DNA of 64,000 nucleotides. Origin: Pseudomonas huaxiensis (GTDB lineage Bacteria; Pseudomonadota; Gammaproteobacteria; Pseudomonadales; Pseudomonadaceae). Shown here one piece after another: positions 33,586 through 42,084 of this stretch. The stretch is taken from positions 1 to 64,000 of the forward strand of contig NZ_QKVL01000017.1 in the NCBI RefSeq assembly GCF_003231275.1, read 5' to 3'. The notes beneath the pieces are model-generated. The model was given only the letters and a program-made list of their open reading frames with translations, did no database searches and was not told where the DNA came from. The position numbers and the translations under genes were made by a program. Position 1 is the stretch's first letter. The number at the start of each line of letters is the position of its first letter.

Positions 33586-35115
33586 CTACAACCCGCGATG
33601 AGCCGCCTCATACTCAGCCTTCAACAACCGCTTCATCAGCTTCCCCGTAGGCTCACGCGGTAGCTCGCTGCGGAAATCAAACTGTTGCGGACACTTGACC
33701 CCGCCCAGGCCGTCACGGACGAAGCGGCGAAGCGTCTCCGCAAACTCGGCACTCCCGGCTGTACCCGCCCGGGGCTGTACGACCGCCACCACCCGCTCGC
33801 CCATCTCGTCGTCAGGGGCGCCGATCACCGCTGCGTCCTCGACGTCGGGGTGGGTGATCAGCAGGTTTTCGATTTCCTGCGGGTAGATGTTCACGCCGCC
33901 CGAAATGATCATGAAGCTCTTGCGATCGGTCAGGAACAGGTAGCCGTCATCATCGACCCAGCCAATGTCGTTCAGCGTCGCCCAGCCTTTGTCGTTGTAG
34001 GCCTGGCGGGTTTTTTCCGGGTCGTTGTGGTACTCGAAACGAGGGCCGTCGGCGAAGTAGACATCGCCCTGGGAGCCTGGCGGCAGTTCTTCGCCGTCCG
34101 CGCCAAGGATCTTTATCGTGCCCAGCACCGCGCGTCCCACCGAGCCCGGTTTGCTCAGCCACTGCGCCGAATCCAGGGCGGTGATGCCGCAGGTTTCCGT
34201 GCAGGAGTAGTACTCGTGGATGACCGGCCCCCACCAGTCGATCATGGCGTGCTTGACCGGCACCGGGCACGGCGCCGCGGCATGGATCACCGCCTGCAGC
34301 GAGCGGTAGTCATAGCGTTGCCGAACCGCTGGATCGAGCTTGAGCATGCGCACGAAGTGCGTGGGCACGAAGGTCGAGTGGGTGATGCGCTGCTGCTCGA
34401 TCAGCGCCAGTGACTGCTCCGCGTCGAAGCGTTCCATGATGAATACGGTCCCGCCAAAACGCTGGATCACCATCGCCCAGCGCAGCGGCGCCGCGTGGTA
34501 CAGCGGCGACGTCGACAGGTAGCGGCTGTCGCCATTCATCCCGTAAAGCGCCTCGCCAAGGCGCATCAACGGGATCGGCGCTTCGATCAAGCCTTCCGGC
34601 AACTGCGGTTTGACGCCCTTGGGGCGGCCGGTCATGCCGGAGGAATAGAGCATGTCGGAGCCCGGGCTGGGGTCGCACACCAGGGTGGTCGGCAGGCCTT
34701 CGCAGGCTTCGCGCAATGAACGCCGGCCAGGGGCGGTGCTGAAGACCTGCAGGGTATCTGAGCCAACCTGCTTCGCCGCCTGTTCAGCCACATCCGCATA
34801 GGCGCGGCCGGCCACCAGCGCCTTGGCACCGGAGTTTTCCAGTACGTAGGCCAGGTCGCCCACGGAGGTCTTGGTCGATACCGCAGTCAGATAAAGCCCG
34901 ATGCGCTGAGTGGCCCAGGCCACCACGAATATCTCGAAATCGTTGCCCAGCACCACCGCGACGGTGTCTCCGCGCGTGAGGCCAAGGCTGCGAAACAGAT
35001 GGGCGGCCTGGTTCGCGAGGGCATCAAGTTCGCCGTAGGTCAGGACTTCCTGGCTGGAGACCAGGACGCAGGCAGGCTTGTCGGGGTTGGTGCGGGCGTG
35101 AATCAACGGGTGCAT
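33586..35115 (-). CDS. Acyl-CoA synthetase (AMP-forming), last gene of the catabolic operon
   Basis: This ANL-superfamily ligase has 509 aa. ATG 35115 (MHPLIHARTNPDKPACVL) is chosen because AAGAG precedes it; the frame is open to 35154. The P-loop is a variant, SSGMTGRPKGV; the others are YYSCTETCG, the GWATLNDIGWVDDDGYLFLTD block, RKSFMIISGGVNIYPQEIE, and catalytic lysine in PREPTGKLMKRLL. Family relatives activate branched, alicyclic or steroid-side-chain acids. It belongs to the same minus-strand operon as the crotonase, thiolase, kinase and dehydrogenase genes and would perform the first, CoA-activating step. Confidence 0.9.
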   Translation of the reverse strand: MHPLIHARTNPDKPACVLVSSQEVLTYGELDALANQAAHLFRSLGLTRGDTVAVVLGNDFEIFVVAWATQRIGLYLTAVSTKTSVGDLAYVLENSGAKALVAGRAYADVAEQAAKQVGSDTLQVFSTAPGRRSLREACEGLPTTLVCDPSPGSDMLYSSGMTGRPKGVKPQLPEGLIEAPIPLMRLGEALYGMNGDSRYLSTSPLYHAAPLRWAMVIQRFGGTVFIMERFDAEQSLALIEQQRITHSTFVPTHFVRMLKLDPAVRQRYDYRSLQAVIHAAAPCPVPVKHAMIDWWGPVIHEYYSCTETCGITALDSAQWLSKPGSVGRAVLGTIKILGADGEELPPGSQGDVYFADGPRFEYHNDPEKTRQAYNDKGWATLNDIGWVDDDGYLFLTDRKSFMIISGGVNIYPQEIENLLITHPDVEDAAVIGAPDDEMGERVVAVVQPRAGTAGSAEFAETLRRFVRDGLGGVKCPQQFDFRSELPREPTGKLMKRLLKAEYEAAHRGL

Positions 35116-35160
35116 GGCGTTTTCTCTTATTGTCGTTGTCAGGGCGTGCAGCACGCGGAT

Positions 35161-35937
35161 TCAACGCCCCGACCAGACCGGGGCACGTTTCTCGGCAAAA
35201 GCTTTCGGACCCTCGACGGCGTCCGCAGAGGCAAGCATGGCGCGGACCTGCGGATAGTCCCATTGTTCGCCCATGCCCTGCTCCACCGACACATCCAGGC
35301 CACACATCACCGTTTGCTTGGTCGCCCGAACCGACAGCGGGCTGCACGTGAGGATGTCATCGGCCCAGCGCCGGGCGAGGTCCATCACGTCACCTTCCGT
35401 CACTTCGTTGACGAAACCAAGCTGCACCCCTTCGCTGGCGCTGACGCGACGCCCGGTGAGCAGCATGCCCATGCTGCGCTTGAGGCCGATCAGCGCAGGA
35501 AGCCTCAGCATGCCGCCGGCCAGCGCGGCCAGACCAATCTTGGCCTCGGGAAGCGCGAAGGCGGCATTGGACGACGCGACGATGATGTCGCAGGCCAGCG
35601 CCAGCTCGAAGCCGCCGCCCATGGCCACGCCGTTGACGGCCGCGATCACTGGTTTGTGCAGGTCGAATCGCGCGGTCAGCCCGCCGAAACCCGCCGGCGG
35701 GGTACCAAGATCGCCGCCGTTGGCCTGCTGTTTGAGGTCATGCCCGGCGCAGAACGCCTTGTTCCCGCTACCGGTGAGGATCGCCAGCCACTGCTCGTCG
35801 TCGCTGGCGAAGTCGTCAAAGGCGCGCTGCAGCTCTTCATGGGCTGCGTAGTTCATGGCGTTGTAGGCATCTGGCCGCTGCAGGGTGACGATCGTCAGGT
35901 GCCCTTCGCGGACCACGCGGATGAATTGATATTCCAT
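35161..35937 (-). CDS. Enoyl-CoA hydratase/isomerase (crotonase family) 1
   Basis: This crotonase-fold enzyme has 258 aa. ATG 35937 (MEYQFIRVVREGHLTIVTLQ) lies just after a GAGAGA-type site; the frame to 36045 runs into the neighbour. The oxyanion-hole segments are AFCAGHDLKQQANGG and GVAMGGGFELALACD. A catalytic-position glutamate is visible in FALPEAKIGLAALAGGM. It would hydrate or isomerise a 2-enoyl-CoA in beta-oxidation. It stands 16 bases from the nitronate-monooxygenase-like gene upstream. Confidence 0.9.
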   Translation of the reverse strand: MEYQFIRVVREGHLTIVTLQRPDAYNAMNYAAHEELQRAFDDFASDDEQWLAILTGSGNKAFCAGHDLKQQANGGDLGTPPAGFGGLTARFDLHKPVIAAVNGVAMGGGFELALACDIIVASSNAAFALPEAKIGLAALAGGMLRLPALIGLKRSMGMLLTGRRVSASEGVQLGFVNEVTEGDVMDLARRWADDILTCSPLSVRATKQTVMCGLDVSVEQGMGEQWDYPQVRAMLASADAVEGPKAFAEKRAPVWSGR

Positions 35938-35953
35938 CGTTCTCTCTCCCGAC

Positions 35954-36931
35954 CTAGGCCAGCATGCCGCTGAGACGGCGATTGATGATGTCGCGGGCGT
36001 CACTGACCATGCGCTCCAGCAGTTCTTCGCAACTGGGCACGTCACGGATCAGACCCTGGATCTGTCCGGCCCAGACCAGCCCGGCGTCGAGATTACCGGT
36101 CTCCAGCGCCTCGCGGCCCTTGGCGCCTGACACATAGCCACGGATGTCCTCGAACGTGGCTTCGGCCGCCTGGGACAGGCGCACCACTTCATCCGACACG
36201 CTGTTGCGCGCGACCCGCCCGGTGTTGTGGAACCGGCGAAAGATCAGGTGGGTGGCACGCTCATCGTTCTCCACCAGGAAGCGCTTGATCGCCTCATGAA
36301 TCGGCGCCTCACGGGTCGCGCAGAAGCGCGTGCCCATGTTCACCCCTTCCGCGCCCAGGGCCATGGCCGCAGCCAGGCCGCGTCCGTCGCCAATGCCGCC
36401 GCTGGCGATGATCGGGATGGTCACCTTGTCGGCCGTGGCGGGAATCAGCACCAGGCCGGGAATGTCGTCCTCACCGGGGTGCCCCGCGCACTCGAAGCCA
36501 TCGATGGAAATGATGTCGACCCCCATTCGCTGCGCCGACACGGCATGGCGCACCGCCGTGCATTTGTGAATGACGGTCAGGCCGTGGGCCTTGAACGCTT
36601 CGACATGTTCCTGCGGCTTGTTGCCCGCGGTTTCGACAATACGCACGCCGGAATCGATGATCGCCTGGCGGTACTCCGCATAAGGCGGCGGGTTGACCGA
36701 CGGCAGGAGGGTCAGGTTCACCGCGAACGGCTTGTCGGTCATGCTCCGGCAGCGGTCGATTTCCCGCCGCAGCGCGTCGGGGGTCGGTTGGGTCAACGCG
36801 GTCAGCGTCCCCAGGCCGCCGGCGTTGGAAACAGCGCTGGCCAGCTCGGCCCGGCCGACCCACATCATGCCGCCCTGCACGATCGGGTGGCGGATGCCGA
36901 GCAATTCGGTCACACGGTTACGAAAGCTCAT
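35954..36931 (-). CDS. Nitronate monooxygenase-like (NPD/FabK-fold) flavoprotein
   Basis: This FMN-dependent TIM-barrel protein has 325 aa, from ATG 36931 (MSFRNRVTELLGIRHPIVQG). Signature segments are PIVQGGMMWVGRAELASAVS, the DIISIDGFECAGHPGEDD region with the family His, and the phosphate-binding IIASGGIGDGRGLAAAMALG. The name of the family misleads: related proteins in acyl-CoA catabolic operons may be enoyl-CoA or dienoyl-CoA reductases rather than nitronate oxidases. Its position one base from a thiolase gene supports a lipid or alicyclic acid role. The exact reaction is open. Confidence 0.87.
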   Translation of the reverse strand: MSFRNRVTELLGIRHPIVQGGMMWVGRAELASAVSNAGGLGTLTALTQPTPDALRREIDRCRSMTDKPFAVNLTLLPSVNPPPYAEYRQAIIDSGVRIVETAGNKPQEHVEAFKAHGLTVIHKCTAVRHAVSAQRMGVDIISIDGFECAGHPGEDDIPGLVLIPATADKVTIPIIASGGIGDGRGLAAAMALGAEGVNMGTRFCATREAPIHEAIKRFLVENDERATHLIFRRFHNTGRVARNSVSDEVVRLSQAAEATFEDIRGYVSGAKGREALETGNLDAGLVWAGQIQGLIRDVPSCEELLERMVSDARDIINRRLSGMLA

Positions 36932-36932
36932 C

Positions 36933-38093
36933 TCACAGCACCTCCAGAATCGTGACGTTGGCGATGCCGCCGCCCTCACACATGGTTTGCAAGCCATAGC
37001 GCTTGCCGCGGGCTTTCAGGGCGTGGATCAGGGTGGTCATCAGTTTGGTCCCCGACGAGCCGAGCGGATGGCCGAGGGCAATCGCCCCGCCGTTGACGTT
37101 CAACCGCTCGGGGTCGGCATCAAGCGCATCCAGCCAGGACAGCGGAACGGGAGCGAACGCCTCGTTGACTTCATACAGATCGATATCGGCGATGCTCAGG
37201 CCGGCTTTCTTCAGGGCCTTGCGCGTGGCGAAGATCGGCTCTTCGAGCATGATCACCGGATCGCCCGCAGTGACGGTCATGTCGATGATCCGCGCGATGG
37301 GCGTCAGGCCATGGGCTTTCAAGGCGCGTTCGCTGACCACCAGCACCCCGGAAGCGCCGTCGCACACCTGGCTGGCGTTGGCGGCGGTGACCACGCCGCC
37401 TTCCTGCAACGGCTTCACCGAACCGATACCCTCCAGCGACGCATCGAAGCGAATGCCTTCGTCGATCAGGTGCAGGCCATCCGCGGTCGCCAGGCCGATG
37501 ATTTCATCGCGGAAGGCGCCACTTTCGGTCGCCTGCGCCGCCCGCTGGTGGCTGGCCAGCGCGAAGCGGTCGAGGGTCAGGCGGTCGAGACCGTACTTCT
37601 CCGCCAGCGTCTGCGCACCGGCAAACTGGCTGAAGCTGCTGACCTGGAAGCGCTCCTGGATCCGGGCGCTGAACGGGCCGATGCCGATGCCTTCCTTTTC
37701 GTGGAAGGACAGGTTGGAGAACATCGGCACCCGGCTCATGCTTTCCACGCCACCGGCGATGACCACGTCCTGGAACCCGGACATGACCGCCTGCGCGGCA
37801 AATTGCACCGCCTGCTGCGAGCTGCCGCACTGGCGGTCAATGGTGACCGCCGGCACGCTCTGTGGCAGCCGCGACGCCAGCACCACGTTGCGGGCGAAGG
37901 CGAACGCCTGCTCACCGGCCTGGGTCACGCAGCCGAGGATCACATCATCGACGGCAGCCGGATCAATTCCCGAGCGTTCGACCAGTGCGTCGAGTACTTC
38001 AGCGCCCATGTCCGCTGGATGCCAGCCGGCCAGTTTGCCGTTACGACGCCCGCCCGCAGTGCGAACGGCTGCAACAATGTAGGCATCAGCCAT
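36933..38093 (-). CDS. Acetyl-CoA acyltransferase (thiolase II, FadA-like)
   Basis: This thiolase has 386 aa. The active-site cysteine is in TIDRQCGSSQQAV (about residue 90). The later motifs are NVNGGAIALGHPLGSSG (His) and MCEGGGIANVTILEVL at the C-terminus (second Cys), all intact. It cleaves a 3-oxoacyl-CoA to acetyl- or propionyl-CoA and a shorter acyl-CoA, the closing step of the beta-oxidation cycle. The start overlaps the end of the upstream crotonase gene by 8 bases, so they share a transcript. Confidence 0.92.
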   Translation of the reverse strand: MADAYIVAAVRTAGGRRNGKLAGWHPADMGAEVLDALVERSGIDPAAVDDVILGCVTQAGEQAFAFARNVVLASRLPQSVPAVTIDRQCGSSQQAVQFAAQAVMSGFQDVVIAGGVESMSRVPMFSNLSFHEKEGIGIGPFSARIQERFQVSSFSQFAGAQTLAEKYGLDRLTLDRFALASHQRAAQATESGAFRDEIIGLATADGLHLIDEGIRFDASLEGIGSVKPLQEGGVVTAANASQVCDGASGVLVVSERALKAHGLTPIARIIDMTVTAGDPVIMLEEPIFATRKALKKAGLSIADIDLYEVNEAFAPVPLSWLDALDADPERLNVNGGAIALGHPLGSSGTKLMTTLIHALKARGKRYGLQTMCEGGGIANVTILEVL

Positions 38094-38889
38094 GACTCAA
38101 CTCCTTCTTGTTTTTAGGGAGCCGCTGCGCAACGAAGGCGGCGACTTTGTCACGGACACAAGGCTGTGTCGCAAGGGCCGCGATGCTGCGGGCCTCGTTT
38201 TCCAGTTGCGTTTCCAACGGGGTGCCGTGGCTTTCCAGCAACAGTTTCCTGACGCTGCCGAGCGCCGCTGAGTTCATCGCGGTCAGTGTTGCCACGACGC
38301 TAGCGCCTTCGGCCTGCAACTGGCCGGCGTCGACCACCCGCGAAACCAGGCCCAGGCCGTGCGCCTGCGCCGCCGTCAAACGCTGGTTGAGCAGGATCAA
38401 TTCCTGCGCCCGGCGCAGGCCGATCAGCCGCGGCAGGATCCAGCTCAGGCCGCCATCCGGGCTCAGGCCAATGGCGCCGTAGGCCGGAGTGAAGGACGCG
38501 GCGGGTTCAGCCAGAACGATGTCGCCGATCAGCGCCAGGCTCAGACCGGCGCCGGCCGCCGCGCCGTTGACCAGCGTCACCAAGGGTTTGTCCATGCGCA
38601 TCAGGCGCGAGATGGCAAGGTGCAGGGTGCCCGCCAATTCACTGAGAAAACCGGAAATCCCGTCACCCGCCTCGGTAAAGGCTTGCAGATCACCGCCGGC
38701 GCAGAACAGCTTGCCGCTGCCGGTCAGCACCACGCATTTCAGGTCCGGCGTCTGGTCGCAGACGATGGCTGCGCGAAGCAACGCCTGGGCCATCGGCAGG
38801 TCGATCGCGTTGCCCTGGTCGGGGCGGTGCAGCGTGAGGGTGGCGACACCTTCGTGGATATCCAGCAGCACTGAATCGTTCATCGGCAT
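38086..38889 (-). CDS. Enoyl-CoA hydratase/isomerase (crotonase family) 2
   Basis: This second crotonase-fold enzyme has 267 aa. The oxyanion-hole segments are LFCAGGDLQAF and GAAAGAGLSLALIGD. The second catalytic region reads AYGAIGLSPDGGLSWILPR, where the usual Glu is replaced by Gly/Asp, a pattern common in PaaG-type isomerases. It may therefore isomerise rather than hydrate. Starts at Met1 or Met3. It overlaps the kinase gene upstream by 10 bases and the thiolase gene downstream by 8, so it lies inside one tight operon. Confidence 0.88.
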   Translation of the reverse strand: MPMNDSVLLDIHEGVATLTLHRPDQGNAIDLPMAQALLRAAIVCDQTPDLKCVVLTGSGKLFCAGGDLQAFTEAGDGISGFLSELAGTLHLAISRLMRMDKPLVTLVNGAAAGAGLSLALIGDIVLAEPAASFTPAYGAIGLSPDGGLSWILPRLIGLRRAQELILLNQRLTAAQAHGLGLVSRVVDAGQLQAEGASVVATLTAMNSAALGSVRKLLLESHGTPLETQLENEARSIAALATQPCVRDKVAAFVAQRLPKNKKELSHG

Positions 38890-39947
38890 TCCTCCAGCGC
38901 GCGGCGTGCCAGCCCGGCCAGCACGGGGAAACTCTTGGCCCGTTCACGGGCGTGGGCCGAGGCGGCGGTGCCGCGAATCACCCGACCCTTGATGCCATGG
39001 AAGATCGCCGCCATGCGGAACAGGTTGAAGGCGATATAGAACTCCCACGCCGGAATGGACGCGCGGCCGGTGCGTTCACAGTAGCGCTCGACATACGCCG
39101 ATTGCGCGGGAATGTTGAGCCGCCGCAAATCGGCACCGGCCAGGCCGGCAACGATCTCGGGGGGCATCTGGTACATCATCGCGTGGTTGGCGAAGTCGGC
39201 CAGCGGATGACCGAGGGTCGACAGTTCCCAGTCCAGCACCGCCAGGACTTTCGGTTCGCTCGGGTGAAAGATCATGTTGTCGCAACGGAAGTCGCCATGC
39301 ACGATCCGCGTCTCGTCGCCGGGCGGGATCATTCCCGGCAGCCATTCCACCAGCAGGTCCATGTCTGGATCGCGGCCTGCGGCTTCGTCCGCCAGGTACT
39401 GGGAAGTCCAGCGGCTGATCTGCCGCGAGAAGTAGTTGCCCGACTTGCCGAAATCACCCAGCCCGACCGCATCGGGCTCGATGCTGTGCAAGGCCGCCAG
39501 GGTCTGGTTCATCGCGTCGAAATAGCGCGGCCGTTCTTCGGCGCTGACTTCTGGAAAAGTGGCGTCCCAGAAAATCCGTCCTTCGACGCGCTCCATCACA
39601 TAGAAGGGCGTGCCCACCACCGAAGCGTCGGTGCACACCGCGAAAATCTTCGGCACGCAGAACCCCACGCCGCCCAACGCCTGCTGAACCTGCGCCTCGC
39701 GCTCGATCGAGTGGGCGCCTTTGAGCAAGACCCCGGAAGGCTTGCGCCGCAGCACGTAACTGCTGGTCGGCGTGGTGATCTGATACGTGGGGATCGACTG
39801 CCCGCCCCTGAACTGCAGGACCGTCATCGGGCCGGCGAATCCATCCACGTTGTCCCGCAGCCAGTGGGCCAGGGCGCGCTCATCGAACGTCATGTCGGCG
39901 CGCACTTCCCCCGCGCCGGCATTGGCCTTTTGCTCCACTGCCGTCAT
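38880..39947 (-). CDS. Phosphotransferase-fold kinase (APH/ACAD10-11 N-domain, LvaA-like)
   Basis: This aminoglycoside-phosphotransferase-fold protein has 355 aa from ATG 39947, overlapping the dehydrogenase gene by 4 bases. All kinase elements are visible: the ATP-site lysine region SYVLRRKPSG, the catalytic loop IVHGDFRCDNMIFHP (HGDxxxxN) and the metal-binding VLDWELSTLGHPLADFANH. Proteins of this type are fused to an acyl-CoA dehydrogenase in human ACAD10/11 and are separate genes in the P. putida levulinate operon, where LvaA phosphorylates a 4-hydroxyacyl-CoA. Here it is translationally coupled to just such a dehydrogenase, so a similar role is likely. The substrate is unknown. Confidence 0.87.
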   Translation of the reverse strand: MTAVEQKANAGAGEVRADMTFDERALAHWLRDNVDGFAGPMTVLQFRGGQSIPTYQITTPTSSYVLRRKPSGVLLKGAHSIEREAQVQQALGGVGFCVPKIFAVCTDASVVGTPFYVMERVEGRIFWDATFPEVSAEERPRYFDAMNQTLAALHSIEPDAVGLGDFGKSGNYFSRQISRWTSQYLADEAAGRDPDMDLLVEWLPGMIPPGDETRIVHGDFRCDNMIFHPSEPKVLAVLDWELSTLGHPLADFANHAMMYQMPPEIVAGLAGADLRRLNIPAQSAYVERYCERTGRASIPAWEFYIAFNLFRMAAIFHGIKGRVIRGTAASAHARERAKSFPVLAGLARRALEECR

Positions 39948-41119
39948 TGCCGTGCCCTCGCCCACTCACGCTTGATGGTTTTCGCCAGCGACCACTTGTG
40001 CACTTCGGTGGGGCCGTCGTAAATGCGAAACGCGCGGATCTCGCGGAACACCTGTTCGACGATCGAGTCCTCAGTAAGGCCGCTGCCGCCCATGACCTGC
40101 ACACAGCGATCAGCCACGCGCATCAGGGTTTCGCTGACAGCGACCTTGGCCATCGAACTCTCAGTGCCGCCCGCCGCGCCGCTGTCCAGCACGCTGGCGC
40201 ACCAGTTGATAAGCAATTCCACCTGCTTCAGGTCGATCAGGTTTTCGGCCAGGCTGAAACCGGTGCCTTCGTGATCGATCAGCAACTTGCCGAACGCCAT
40301 GCGCCGGTTGGCGTAGTCGGTGGCGATCTCGTTGGCCCGCAGGCAGGCGCCGTACCAGCGCATGCAATGCGACAGCCGCGCCGGCGCCAGGCGGATCTGG
40401 GCGTAGCGAAAACCTTCGCCGGCCTCGCCCAGCATCTGCTCGGCGGGCACCCGCAGGTTGTCCAGCGCGACGATCGCATGGCCGCCGGGCATGGAACTGT
40501 CGATAGTGCGCGGAATGCGTTCGATGCGGATGCCAGGGTCAGGCAGGGCGACGAGAAACATGCAGGCGCCCTCCTCGGCCTTGGCCATGACGATGCCGAT
40601 CTGCGCGCCCTGGGCACCGGTGATGAACGCCTTGCGGCCGTTGATCACCCAGTGGTCTCCGTCGCGCCGGCAGGTGGTCTGCATCATCGACGGGTCGGAA
40701 CCGGCACCGCCGTCCTCGGCGGGTTCAGTCATGAAAAAGGCAGAGCGCGCGGTGCCCTGGACCAGGGGTTCGAGAAAGCGCTCCTTGATAAACGGGCTGC
40801 CGACCTTGCCGAGCAAATACATGTTGCCCTCGTCCGGCGCGCAGGTATTGCAGGCCAGCGGCCCGAGGGGCGACAGGCCAGTCTTCGCCAGCACCAGCGC
40901 CGTGCCTTGCTGGCTCAGGTGGCTGCCATCGGCAAGGATATGCGGGGTCAGAACCCCCGCTTCGCGGGCCAGTTCCCGCAGTTCCAGCACCAGTTCGTCG
41001 GTGGGGCAGTCGTGGTGATCACGGCGGTTGTCGGCCTCGTAAGGCACCACCACGTCGCGGACAAAGCGTTCGACCCGGTCGGCAATCTCCGTGGCCCGTT
41101 GCAGATCGTGGAAGCTCAT
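39944..41119 (-). CDS. Acyl-CoA dehydrogenase, ACAD10/11-like (LvaC-like)
   Basis: This FAD acyl-CoA dehydrogenase has 391 aa. It shows AFFMTEPAEDGGAGSDPSMM (FAD/substrate loop), VINGRKAFITGAQGAQI, the NRMAFGKLLIDHEG helix, VMGGSGLTEDS and the C-terminal FRIYDGPTEVHKWSLAK. The position of the catalytic-base loop and the DGPTEVH ending fit the ACAD10/11 subgroup, which works with a phosphotransferase-fold kinase. It is coupled by 4-base overlaps to that kinase downstream and to the SDR upstream. In this pairing the enzyme may eliminate a phosphate group instead of only oxidising; this is inference from the family. Confidence 0.9.
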   Translation of the reverse strand: MSFHDLQRATEIADRVERFVRDVVVPYEADNRRDHHDCPTDELVLELRELAREAGVLTPHILADGSHLSQQGTALVLAKTGLSPLGPLACNTCAPDEGNMYLLGKVGSPFIKERFLEPLVQGTARSAFFMTEPAEDGGAGSDPSMMQTTCRRDGDHWVINGRKAFITGAQGAQIGIVMAKAEEGACMFLVALPDPGIRIERIPRTIDSSMPGGHAIVALDNLRVPAEQMLGEAGEGFRYAQIRLAPARLSHCMRWYGACLRANEIATDYANRRMAFGKLLIDHEGTGFSLAENLIDLKQVELLINWCASVLDSGAAGGTESSMAKVAVSETLMRVADRCVQVMGGSGLTEDSIVEQVFREIRAFRIYDGPTEVHKWSLAKTIKREWARARQ

Positions 41120-41877
41120 CGGGCGGCCATCCGGATTGCGCCGTCCAGGCGAATGACTTCGCCGTTGAGCATGGGGTTTTCGACAATTGACTGGACCAGC
41201 AAGGCGAATTCGTCCGGCTGGCCGAGACGGCTCGGGAACGGCACCTGCTGACCGAGGGAGTCTTGTACGTCCTGGGGCAGCGACGCCAGCAACGGGGTGA
41301 GGAAAATCCCCGGCGCGATGGTCATCACGCGGATGCCGTAGCGGGCGAACTCCCGCGCCAGCGGCAGGGTCATGCCGACAATCCCGGCCTTGGACGCGGC
41401 GTAGGCCGGCTGGCCGATCTGCCCGTCGAAGGCGGCGACGCTCGCGGTGTTGATGATAACGCCGCGCTCTTCCCCGTCGGCATCAGCGAGGTGCAGGCGC
41501 TCGGCGAACTTCGACAGCACGTTGAAACTGCCGTTGAGGTTGATGTTCACGATTCGCGCAAAGTCGGCCAGTGGCAGCGCCGAACCGTCGCGAGAAATCG
41601 CTTTGCCGGGCGGGCCGATTCCAGCGCAGTTGACCAGGATGCGGGCCTTGCCGTGCACCCCTTCAGCGGTTTCGAGAGCGTGCCGGATGCCAGCCTCGTC
41701 GGTGACATCGGCCTTGATGAACAGGCCGCCGATCGCCGCGGCGTGGGCTTCGCCCAGTTCCTGGTTGAGGTCGAGAATCGCCACCCTGGCACCGGCCGCC
41801 GCCAGCCGCGAGGCCACCGCGCCGCCCAGACCGGACGCGCCGCCGGTTACTACTGCAGCCACATCTTGAATCTTCAT
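41116..41877 (-). CDS. Short-chain dehydrogenase/reductase (3-hydroxyacyl-CoA dehydrogenase type II-like)
   Basis: This SDR enzyme has 253 aa from ATG 41877, behind an AGAGG site; a second ATG at 41886 lacks one. The NAD-binding motif is VVTGGASGLGGAVA. The Ser-Tyr-Lys catalytic set is in NTASVAAFDGQIGQPAYAAS with the lysine in the next residue. Sequence style is that of HSD17B10-like 2-methyl-3-hydroxyacyl-CoA dehydrogenases. It is the first gene of the eight-gene minus-strand operon and lies opposite the TetR regulator, with an operator-like inverted repeat between. Confidence 0.9.
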   Translation of the reverse strand: MKIQDVAAVVTGGASGLGGAVASRLAAAGARVAILDLNQELGEAHAAAIGGLFIKADVTDEAGIRHALETAEGVHGKARILVNCAGIGPPGKAISRDGSALPLADFARIVNINLNGSFNVLSKFAERLHLADADGEERGVIINTASVAAFDGQIGQPAYAASKAGIVGMTLPLAREFARYGIRVMTIAPGIFLTPLLASLPQDVQDSLGQQVPFPSRLGQPDEFALLVQSIVENPMLNGEVIRLDGAIRMAAR

Positions 41878-41956
41878 CGAGCACATCCTCTTGCTTGTTC
41901 TTGTTGGGACAGCGAGCTCTGCCGCGAGCAGGAAAAATCACTGATTTAACTCATCG

Positions 41957-41979
41957 GTAGAATATCTACTCGCCAGTAG
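41957..41979. promoter_or_regulatory. Overlapping inverted repeats, candidate TetR operator
   Basis: GTAGA-ATA-TCTAC (41957-41969) and CTACT-CGCC-AGTAG (41966-41979) are perfect inverted repeats that overlap by four bases. They lie 80 bases upstream of the SDR start and 105 bases upstream of the TetR start, in the divergent promoter region, where a TetR protein would repress both directions. Confidence 0.55.
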
Positions 41980-42084
41980 GCTAGAATTCCGATCACTGGC
42001 CTGTCAAGGTCGAAAATCCCTGAAAGTGGAAAGCGAGCTTCAATCAGACGCCGCACCCCACACCCGAAAAATGGAACGAACGCC

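Noticed and set aside
36693..38117. A 474-codon plus-strand frame across the thiolase gene
   Set aside because: It is antisense to a thiolase with intact catalytic residues; the frame is a GC-bias artefact.
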